From positions 1 through 5,824 of the forward strand of contig JACCXE010000207.1 in assembly GCA_013697265.1 (NCBI GenBank): DNA of 5,824 bases, written 5' to 3'. The stretch is from Actinomycetota bacterium (GTDB lineage Bacteria; Actinomycetota; Acidimicrobiia; Acidimicrobiales; JACCXE01). The translations under genes and the position numbers were made by a program. Below the pieces are notes generated by a model. That model ran no database searches. It saw only the letters and a list, made by a program, of their open reading frames with translations, and was not told where the DNA came from. Below are positions 1-5,277 of this stretch, in pieces (within the stretch, counting starts at the first letter, position 1; every line of letters begins with the position of its first letter).

Positions 1-1314
1 CCGACCAACCACCTCGACGTCGGCGCGATCGCGTGGCTCGAGGAACGACTGGCCCAGCACCGCGGCGGGCTGTTGCTGGTGACCCACGACCGACACGTGC
101 TCGACCGCGTCACCACCCGCGTCCTCGAACTCGACCGGGGTACCGGCTTCCTCCACGACGGCGGTTACGCGGGTTATCTCGAAGGCCAGGCCATGCGGGC
201 CGAGCACGCTGCTTCACAAGAGGCCACCCGGCGCAACCTGGCCCGCACCGAGTTGGCATGGCTGCGCCGGGGCGCTCCGGCCCGCACCCGCAAGCCCAAG
301 GCTCGCATCGAAGCGGCCACCAAGATCGTCGAAGGCCGAGCGCAGGCCGCGGCGCGCAGCGACGACCTTAACTTGCACATGGGCACGCCCCGCCTGGGCG
401 ACAAGGTGATCGAACTGCACGACGTCGGCCACGCCTACGGCGACGCGCCTGAGCTGTTCAGTGGTCTCGAATTGCTCGTCGACCCCCGTGAGCGTATGGG
501 CATCGTGGGGCCTAACGGCACCGGCAAGTCGACGCTGCTCGACATCATCGCCGGGCGGAAAACACCGTCGGCCGGCACCGTCGAATCCGGCCCCACCGTG
601 CGCCTCGGTTACTACGACCAAATCGGCGTCGAACTCAACCCGGCGCAACGAGTACGCGAAGCGGTAGCGGGGTCGCGCGAGCCGGACTGGACCGACGGCG
701 CGTTGCTCGAACGATTCTGGTTCGACAAAGACGCGCAGTGGGCCGAGATCGGCACGCTCAGCGGGGGCGAACGCCGCCGCCTTCAGCTGCTGCTCGTGCT
801 GGCCCAGAAACCGAACGTGTTGCTGCTCGACGAGCCCACCAACGACTTGGACCTCGACACGCTGCGCGTGCTCGAAGACTTCCTGGAGAACTGGCCCGGC
901 GCGCTCATCGTGGTCAGCCACGACCGCGCCTTCATGGAACGCACGATCGAAGACGCGCTCGTGCTCGACGGCCGCGGCTTCATCGGGCGCCTGCCCGGCG
1001 GTTACGCGGCGTGGGAGCAAACGTGGCGCCACACCACCGGCGCCGCCCCGTCAAAGCAGGCGGCGGGCGACACCCGCGAAACGAAGGTCGCCGCCAAACG
1101 CTCGCCGAGCACGCTGCACCGCTTGATGCGTGAGGCCGAAAAGGCCCTTGCCGCGGCCGAACGCACCCGCGACAAGCTCGTAGCCGAACTCGCCGCCGCG
1201 GGCAGCGACCACGAAGCCCTGCGCCGGATCGGAGTCGCGCTCGCCGAGGCCCAAGCGGCCATCCGAGCGCAAGAAGAAGAGTGGCTTGCCCTAGGCGCAG
1301 AAGCCGAGGCCTAG
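1..1314 (+). CDS. ABC-F family ATPase, Uup-like (5' end outside window)
   Basis: Soluble tandem-ATPase protein of the ABC-F family, which acts on ribosomes rather than in membrane transport. The reading frame is open from base 1, so the first nucleotide-binding domain is cut just after its Walker B: the visible protein (437 residues) begins with PTNHLD and the H-loop VTHDRH (His29). Next comes the charged inter-domain linker, with the ELAWLRRG...ARTRKPKARI stretch typical of Uup-type members (about residues 84-103). The second domain is complete: Walker A GPNGTGKST (170-178), signature LSGGE (253-257), Walker B LLLDEPTNDLD with catalytic Glu278, and H-loop His307. Residues about 345-437 are an Ala/Glu/Arg-rich helical region like the C-terminal coiled coil of Uup. 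The stop is TAG at 1312-1314. Assignment to ABC-F is firm; Uup rather than another subfamily rests on the linker and C-terminal coiled coil. The precise role (ribosome rescue, Uup-like DNA-related phenotype or antibiotic protection) cannot be decided here. Confidence 0.93.
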   Translation, partial: PTNHLDVGAIAWLEERLAQHRGGLLLVTHDRHVLDRVTTRVLELDRGTGFLHDGGYAGYLEGQAMRAEHAASQEATRRNLARTELAWLRRGAPARTRKPKARIEAATKIVEGRAQAAARSDDLNLHMGTPRLGDKVIELHDVGHAYGDAPELFSGLELLVDPRERMGIVGPNGTGKSTLLDIIAGRKTPSAGTVESGPTVRLGYYDQIGVELNPAQRVREAVAGSREPDWTDGALLERFWFDKDAQWAEIGTLSGGERRRLQLLLVLAQKPNVLLLDEPTNDLDLDTLRVLEDFLENWPGALIVVSHDRAFMERTIEDALVLDGRGFIGRLPGGYAAWEQTWRHTTGAAPSKQAAGDTRETKVAAKRSPSTLHRLMREAEKALAAAERTRDKLVAELAAAGSDHEALRRIGVALAEAQAAIRAQEEEWLALGAEAEA

Positions 1315-1322
1315 CGACGCCG

Positions 1323-1328
1323 TAGCCT
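1323..1328 (+). promoter_or_regulatory. Putative -10 box (TAGCCT) of leaderless DUF2277 gene
   Basis: TAGCCT fits the actinobacterial TANNNT -10 pattern and ends exactly 7 bases before the ATG at 1336, the spacing expected when transcription begins at or next to the start codon. There is no purine-rich ribosome binding site in the 21 bases between the ABC-F stop and this ATG, which agrees with a leaderless message. No convincing -35 box is visible. A single hexamer is weak evidence in GC-rich DNA, so this is an inference. Confidence 0.4.
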
Positions 1329-1335
1329 GGCGCCT

Positions 1336-1635
1336 ATGTGCCGCAACATCACCACCCTGCGCGGGCTCGAGCCCGGCGCCACGCCGACCGAGGTCGAAGC
1401 CGCGGCCCGGCAGTACGTCCGCAAGATCAGCGGTATCGCCAAGACCTCCGACGCCACTGAGGCAGCGTTCGAAAAAGCGGTGAGGCTGATCGCCAAGGCC
1501 AGCGCCGACCTGCTCGACGACTTGCCGCCCCGCAAGAACCCACCGCCCTCGCTGCCGCCGCTGCGCCGCATCACGGCCAAGAACGCCGGCGCCCACGAAC
1601 ACGCGCACGCACACGGCATCCCCCACGAGCACTAG
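1336..1635 (+). CDS. DUF2277 family small protein with His-rich tail
   Basis: Small cytoplasmic-looking protein of 99 residues, with no signal peptide or membrane segment. The N-terminus MCRNITTLRGLEPGATPTEV and the following QYVRKISGI and EAAFEKAV stretches match my memory of DUF2277, a family of unknown function that begins with a conserved MCRNI motif carrying Cys2. The family core occupies about residues 1-65. It is followed by a Pro-rich linker (about 64-76) and a tail with six histidines in the last 13 residues (His87, 89, 91, 93, 97, 99), a possible metal-binding extension. The ATG is chosen because the family motif begins there and because a -10-like box lies 7 bases upstream. The gene follows the ABC-F gene by 21 bases, so read-through from it is also possible. 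Its last 65 bases overlap the convergent pentapeptide-repeat gene. No biochemical function can be assigned. Confidence 0.88.
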   Translation: MCRNITTLRGLEPGATPTEVEAAARQYVRKISGIAKTSDATEAAFEKAVRLIAKASADLLDDLPPRKNPPPSLPPLRRITAKNAGAHEHAHAHGIPHEH

Positions 1636-2320
1636 CGCACGGCGTCGCCGGCGGAGTCTCGACCACGTTTATCTCGAGCGCAGCCGCCAGGCTGCGGGCC
1701 AAGCCCACCACCTGACCCACGTCGACCGTGGCGCCACGCAACGCGTCGGCCCCCACGATGTCCTCGAGGCGCGAGCCGCGCAGGTCGACGTCGAGCAGCG
1801 TCGCCTTCGACAGCGCCACGCCGCGCATGTCACAACCCGTCGCCCGGGCCTGCGCCACCTTCGCGGCGTAGAAGTCCGCTCCGGTGAGGGCGCAGCCCTC
1901 GAACGACACCCGTTCCATCTGCGCCATCCGTACGTTGACCTCGTCCATCGCACAGTCCACAAACGACACGTCGTGGAACCGCACCCCGGCAAACACCGCG
2001 CCGGACAGACGGCACCGAGTGAACGCGACGCGCCGCAGCGATGAGTCGGCCTGCACCACGAAGCCGGCCAAGTCACAGTCGGTAAACGTGACGTCGGTCG
2101 CCAGCAGCCGGTCCAAGATGACGCCACTCCACCGACCGCTCGCAACTGCCACACCGGACAGCTCGACGCCTTCGGCCCGCTGGCCCACGTAGTCGCCGGT
2201 AGCGATAACGCCCAGCCACTCGTCGTCGTCGACCAGTTCGTCGGGCGCGGGCTCATCGCCGCCCGACACCTGCGGCGGCGCCACCACCCAACCGTTCTTC
2301 GCCGGCTTCGTCTTGGCCAC
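1571..2320 (-). CDS. Pentapeptide-repeat protein
   Basis: Protein of 249 residues, predicted soluble. An acidic N-terminal part (about 1-45) is followed by degenerate pentapeptide repeats (about 50-200) with a hydrophobic L, F, V or M at the centre of each five, as in VTFTDCDLAG, RVAFTRCRLSG, VSFEGCALTGADF and GCDMRG. Such repeats form a right-handed quadrilateral beta-helix; some family members mimic DNA and protect gyrase, but most have no known role and nothing here points to a target. Cysteines 82, 103, 123, 143 and 163 recur every 20-21 residues, once per helix turn. The helix is capped near GLARSLAAALEINV (about 206-219), where relatives I recall end. The remaining 28 or so residues are Arg/Pro-rich and are encoded at and beyond the 3' end of the DUF2277 gene on the other strand. 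The GTG start at 2320 is the first possible one after an in-frame TGA (2336-2338). Confidence 0.82.
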   Translation of the reverse strand: MAKTKPAKNGWVVAPPQVSGGDEPAPDELVDDDEWLGVIATGDYVGQRAEGVELSGVAVASGRWSGVILDRLLATDVTFTDCDLAGFVVQADSSLRRVAFTRCRLSGAVFAGVRFHDVSFVDCAMDEVNVRMAQMERVSFEGCALTGADFYAAKVAQARATGCDMRGVALSKATLLDVDLRGSRLEDIVGADALRGATVDVGQVVGLARSLAAALEINVVETPPATPCASARGGCRVRARVRGRRRSWP

Positions 2321-2326
2321 CGCCGC

Positions 2327-2332
2327 AACGTA
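2327..2332 (-). promoter_or_regulatory. Putative -10 box (TACGTT) for pentapeptide-repeat gene
   Basis: Read on the minus strand, TACGTT fits TANNNT and ends 6 bases before the GTG at 2320, so transcription would begin at or within a base or two of the start codon. No Shine-Dalgarno sequence lies in the gap, which fits a leaderless message. It shares two bases with the -10-like box facing the other way. No clear -35 box was found. This is an inference from one hexamer plus spacing. Confidence 0.35.
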
Positions 2333-2336
2333 TCTT
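2331..2336 (+). promoter_or_regulatory. Putative -10 box (TATCTT) for hydrolase gene
   Basis: TATCTT fits TANNNT and ends 10 bases before the ATG at 2347, giving a predicted 5' leader of only a few bases. The 26-base divergent gap has no ribosome binding site for either gene. It overlaps the opposing TACGTT box by two bases. The -35 region (about 2307-2312, TTCGTC) is a poor match, and it would lie inside the divergent gene's coding region. Confidence 0.35.
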
Positions 2337-2346
2337 CAACAGCGTC

Positions 2347-3189
2347 ATGCCGACCACCGTGACGCCCGACGGCGTATCCATCTCGTATACCGACCACGGT
2401 GGCTCCGGGCCCGACCTGCTCATGGCCCACGCGTCGGGACTCTGCGGCGGCGTGTGGGCGCCCATGGCGGAACAGCTCACAGACCACTACCGAGTGGTGA
2501 GCTTCGACGAGCGGGGCCACGGCGAGTCGGCCGAGGCGCCCGGCGGCGTCTATGCGTGGGACGGCTTCGCCACCGACGCCCTCGCCGTGATCGACGCACT
2601 CGGCCTCGAGCATCCCTTCGGTGTGGGCCACTCGTGCGGCGGAGCGCTGCTGCTGCTCGCCGAGATGCGCCGGCCCGACACGTTCCGCGCCATCTGGGCC
2701 TTCGAGCCGATCGTGTTCCCCGTTGGCCACGTAGCGACCACGACTGCGCCGAACGACAACCACCTCGCCCGAGGCGCCCGCAAGCGCCGCGCCACCTTCG
2801 CGTCGCGCGAAGAAGCCCGAGCCAACTACGCGTCGAAGCCACCGCTCGGATGGTTTGACCCGCGCGTGCTCGATGGCTACATCGCGTGCGGCTTGCGCGA
2901 TCTTCCCGACGGCACCGTGACGCTTGCGTGCGCGCCCGAGAACGAGGCGCGCACTTACGAGATGGGTGGCTCGCACGACGGCTACGGACGACTGCACGAG
3001 GTGCAGTGCGCGGTCGCGATGGCGTGCGGCGAGACCAGTGACGCCATTGGCCCCGACGTCCTGCCCCTTATTGCTGAGCGACTGCCCGATGCGACGACCG
3101 AAGTGTGGGACGGCCACGGCCACTTCGGCTGTCTCGCCGACCCCGAGCGCACCGTGGCCGCCATCGGCGCCGCGTTCGGGCGGGGCTAA
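2347..3189 (+). CDS. Alpha/beta hydrolase fold protein
   Basis: Soluble single-domain hydrolase of 280 residues, the usual size for the family, without a signal peptide. The nucleophile elbow GHSCGG places Ser96 as the catalytic nucleophile, the loop GETSDAIGP supplies a likely acid at Asp232, and GHGHFG near the C-terminus supplies His259, so the triad looks intact. The strand motif FDERGHGES (53-61) is typical. Where most relatives have an oxyanion HG, this protein has HA (MAHASGLCGG, 26-35), a variant I recall in some actinobacterial hydrolases. A cap region lies between about residues 125 and 210. The substrate cannot be told; esterase, lactonase, epoxide hydrolase or similar are all possible. 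It starts 26 bases from a divergent gene, and the TauE-like permease follows three bases after its TAA stop, in the same frame, so the two are probably co-transcribed. The ATG at 2347 fits the family's N-terminal strand (VSISYTDHGGSGP). Confidence 0.9.
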   Translation: MPTTVTPDGVSISYTDHGGSGPDLLMAHASGLCGGVWAPMAEQLTDHYRVVSFDERGHGESAEAPGGVYAWDGFATDALAVIDALGLEHPFGVGHSCGGALLLLAEMRRPDTFRAIWAFEPIVFPVGHVATTTAPNDNHLARGARKRRATFASREEARANYASKPPLGWFDPRVLDGYIACGLRDLPDGTVTLACAPENEARTYEMGGSHDGYGRLHEVQCAVAMACGETSDAIGPDVLPLIAERLPDATTEVWDGHGHFGCLADPERTVAAIGAAFGRG

Positions 3190-3192
3190 CCC

Positions 3193-3912
3193 ATCGACGC
3201 CGGCATCGCGATTGCGCTGGTCGCGGTTGCCCTGGCCGCCGCCGGCCAGGCCGTCACCGCGATCGGCTTCTCGCTCGTAGCGGTGCCGTTCGTGTCCATC
3301 GCCACCGGCCCGGCCGCCGCCGTGCCCACGATCAACCTCGTGGCCGGCGGGCTCAACCTGATCATGCTCATCTCCGAACACGAGCACGCCCGCTGGCGCG
3401 AGGTGCTGCGCCTGTTCATTCCCGCGGCGATCGTGATTCCCGTGGTCGGGTACGGCGTCGACAAGTTGCCGACCGACACGCTGTCGATCATCAACGGCGC
3501 ATTCATCCTCGCCGCCACCGCACTGCTCGCCACTGGCGCCCGCGCCCACAGCCTCAAAGGCCGCCGCGGCGCGGTGCTGGCCGGCGCAATATCCGGTGCC
3601 GGCAACGTGGCCACCAGCGTGGGCGGCCCGCCCGTGGCCATGTACGCCATCAACGCCGAGTGGCCGGCCAAGACCTACCGGCCCACGCTTCAGGCCTACT
3701 TCCTCGGTATCAACATCGTGAGCTTCGCGGTGCGCGGCGTGCCCCGCCTGCACCACCCGAGCCTGCTCCTCGAATTGGCCGCGGCCACGCTGGCCGGATG
3801 GCTGGTCGGCCGTCGTTACGCGCGGCGCGTCGACGACAACGTCGTTCGCAACATGCTTCTCATTACCGCGGCGGTAGGCGGCATCGTCGCGATCGTTCGC
3901 GGCATCTTTTGA
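3193..3912 (+). CDS. TauE/SafE-type membrane permease, non-standard start
   Basis: Integral membrane protein of about 239 residues, close to the family's usual length. The TauE/SafE family (DUF81) includes proposed exporters of sulfite and other organosulfur anions; the substrate here is unknown. Recognisable are the first helix with AGQAVTAIGFSLVAVPF, the loop SEHEHARWREV, and the second half-repeat SGAGNVATSVGGPPVAMY, with further helices to the C-terminal GGIVAIVRGIF. The homologous sequence reads back in frame to 3193-3195 (ATC GAC GCC GGC, which would give MDAGIAIALV), and an in-frame TAA lies at 3187-3189. There is no ATG, GTG or TTG until GTG 3283, which falls inside the first helix and would delete about half of it. 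The start is therefore set at ATC 3193; ATT 3211 and CTG 3217 are alternatives, as is a one-base error in an original ATG. A GGGG run (3182-3185) lies 7 bases upstream and could be a weak ribosome binding site coupled to hydrolase termination. Confidence 0.8.
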   Translation: MDAGIAIALVAVALAAAGQAVTAIGFSLVAVPFVSIATGPAAAVPTINLVAGGLNLIMLISEHEHARWREVLRLFIPAAIVIPVVGYGVDKLPTDTLSIINGAFILAATALLATGARAHSLKGRRGAVLAGAISGAGNVATSVGGPPVAMYAINAEWPAKTYRPTLQAYFLGINIVSFAVRGVPRLHHPSLLLELAAATLAGWLVGRRYARRVDDNVVRNMLLITAAVGGIVAIVRGIF

Positions 3913-3939
3913 GTCGTTCAATTCCGGCTGGAGTGAGAC

Positions 3940-3959
3940 ACCGTTGTAATCGACGGTTT
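3940..3959 (+). terminator. Candidate hairpin terminator between convergent genes
   Basis: The 51-base convergent gap holds ACCGTTG (3940-3946), loop TAAT, and CGACGGT (3951-3957), a 7-base-pair stem with one G-T wobble. On the + strand it ends in TTT, a short and weak T-run, 27 bases after the permease stop. On the - strand the stem lies 6 bases past the GldG-like stop but has no T-run. It could serve both genes, though its stability is modest. Confidence 0.4.
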
Positions 3960-3963
3960 GCGC

Positions 3964-5277
3964 CTACCGGTTTCGCCGCGCGGCCCACACCATCGCGCCT
4001 GCGAGCAGGAACAGCGCGGGGATGACGCCGGCGGTCACGGCCCGCGCGTAGGTAACCCGGGCGTCGGTGAGCCCGAGCATGCGCTCGGGGCCAAGGTTGG
4101 GTGTGATCGCCGCGACGTCTTCGCCCGCGGTGAGCCACTCGACCGAGCGCGTAAACAACGCGGCGTTGCCGGCTTGGCCGAGAAACCGATCGGAGGCGAA
4201 GTCGGCGTCGCCGATAACCACTACCCGCGTGCGGGCGATGCGGGTTCCGGTATTGCGGGACCGATCGGCGGCGGCGACCACTGTCACTGGCCCTGGGCGG
4301 TCCTGGGTGGGGTCGAAGCCTGACGAAGCGGGGGCCGTTTCGAGATACGACGTCTCCGACGTGTCGGCGAGACGGCTGACGGTGAGGCCGCTGACGGTCT
4401 GCTTGTCGTCGACGACGTCGATGCCCTGCACGCCCGGAAAGTACGTCGGCGCCAGACGACGCACCACGGGATGACCCGACGAATAGCTGCGCACGACGGG
4501 CGAGGTCACGTCACCTGCGACAACGGCCTCGCTGTCGCCTTCGAACACGAGGCCGCGCGTGATGCCGAGCCCAAGGGGCGTTAAGACCGGCGCGAGATCC
4601 ACATCGGCGCTGGCCGCGGGATCGGCGAGCACGAGCATTTTGCCGTCGGCCGCGGTCCAGGTCGCAAGAGCGGCCAGCGCGTCCGCGGTGAGGGGAGCGG
4701 TCGGGCCCGCCAGCACTACCGCGGCGCAGCGGTCGGGCACGGTCGGAGTGCTCAGTAGGTCGAGCGAGGTTGTGCGATACCCACCGCGTTCGAGCAGTGC
4801 CCGAGCCGAGCGAAGGGCGTCTTCTCCTTGGCCGGTGGTGACACACACCTCGGGAACGGCGGTGTTGGTGAGCCGGGCCAGGGCGGCAGTGAGGTCTTGT
4901 TCGGTTGCAGCAGAAGCGAGCTGGGTCTTGGTGCCCGACGCGAGGGCGACGCCTCCGAACACGGGGTCGACGCCAAGGCGGGCGACCTCGCCCGGTGCGT
5001 CGTCGGGGTCCACCACGCGCCACACGAAGCGAGAGGTCTCGTCGCGGTAGCGCGCGAGGAGGGCGACGGCCTCGACGCGGCCCGGTTCCTCGCGGCGCAC
5101 GAAGGCGGTGACCGTGACGCGACGTGGGAGACGGTCGAGCACGGCGTTGGTCTGGTCGGTCAGGGTGAGCGTGTCGTGATCGGTGAGATCGACGATGCGG
5201 TGGGTGCGCGTCGCCGCCGTACCCAGCGCGATAGCGATGATCGCGACGACCGCGGTGACGACAAGCCGACGTTTCAC
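3964..5277 (-). CDS. GldG-like ABC transporter auxiliary protein
   Basis: Protein of 437 residues anchored at both ends: an N-terminal membrane segment (about 5-21, VVTAVVAIIAIALGT) and a C-terminal one (about 416-432, AGVIPALFLLAGAMVWAA), with a large domain between them that should lie outside the cytoplasmic membrane. Family marks of GldG/ABC-type auxiliary proteins are visible: VDLTDHDTLTLTDQTNAVLDRL after the first helix, TTGQGE (147-152) where relatives have a GHGE-type motif, KMLVLADP (213-220), and RVVVIGDADFASD...GNAALFTRSVEWLTAGED (351-387). The GTG at 5275-5277 is chosen because it overlaps the upstream permease's TGA as GTGA, and because it places the membrane segment right at the N-terminus. 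An earlier in-frame GTG (5337) would add a 20-residue Arg-rich stretch inside the permease gene. No good ribosome binding site is seen, which fits translational coupling. The family is named for Bacteroidetes gliding, but relatives are widespread and their substrate is unknown. Confidence 0.85.
   Translation of the reverse strand: MKRRLVVTAVVAIIAIALGTAATRTHRIVDLTDHDTLTLTDQTNAVLDRLPRRVTVTAFVRREEPGRVEAVALLARYRDETSRFVWRVVDPDDAPGEVARLGVDPVFGGVALASGTKTQLASAATEQDLTAALARLTNTAVPEVCVTTGQGEDALRSARALLERGGYRTTSLDLLSTPTVPDRCAAVVLAGPTAPLTADALAALATWTAADGKMLVLADPAASADVDLAPVLTPLGLGITRGLVFEGDSEAVVAGDVTSPVVRSYSSGHPVVRRLAPTYFPGVQGIDVVDDKQTVSGLTVSRLADTSETSYLETAPASSGFDPTQDRPGPVTVVAAADRSRNTGTRIARTRVVVIGDADFASDRFLGQAGNAALFTRSVEWLTAGEDVAAITPNLGPERMLGLTDARVTYARAVTAGVIPALFLLAGAMVWAARRNR

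Noticed and set aside
214..1032. A 272-codon antisense frame inside the ABC-F gene
   Set aside because: It runs opposite to conserved ABC-F motifs, and its product is low in recognisable features; it is a GC-codon-bias shadow.
3187..3192. Stop read-through giving a hydrolase-permease fusion
   Set aside because: The frames match, but the stop is TAA, the least leaky stop, and no read-through signal is visible; reinitiation is simpler.
3283..3912. GTG 3283 as the true start of the TauE-like permease
   Set aside because: The 90 bases upstream encode, in frame, the first half of a typical TauE first helix (GIAIALVAVALAAAGQAVTAIGFSLVA), so starting here would break the membrane fold.
1669..3921. 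A 750-codon open frame on the minus strand across the pentapeptide, hydrolase and permease genes
   Set aside because: Its product is compositionally odd (rich in Arg, Gly, His, Val) with no recognisable domain, and it lies antisense or out of frame to three proteins with clear family motifs. Long antisense frames are expected in GC-rich coding DNA.
3105..4025. A 306-codon + strand frame over the permease gene
   Set aside because: The product is an Arg/Pro/His-rich out-of-frame translation of the TauE-like gene and runs into the convergent gene.
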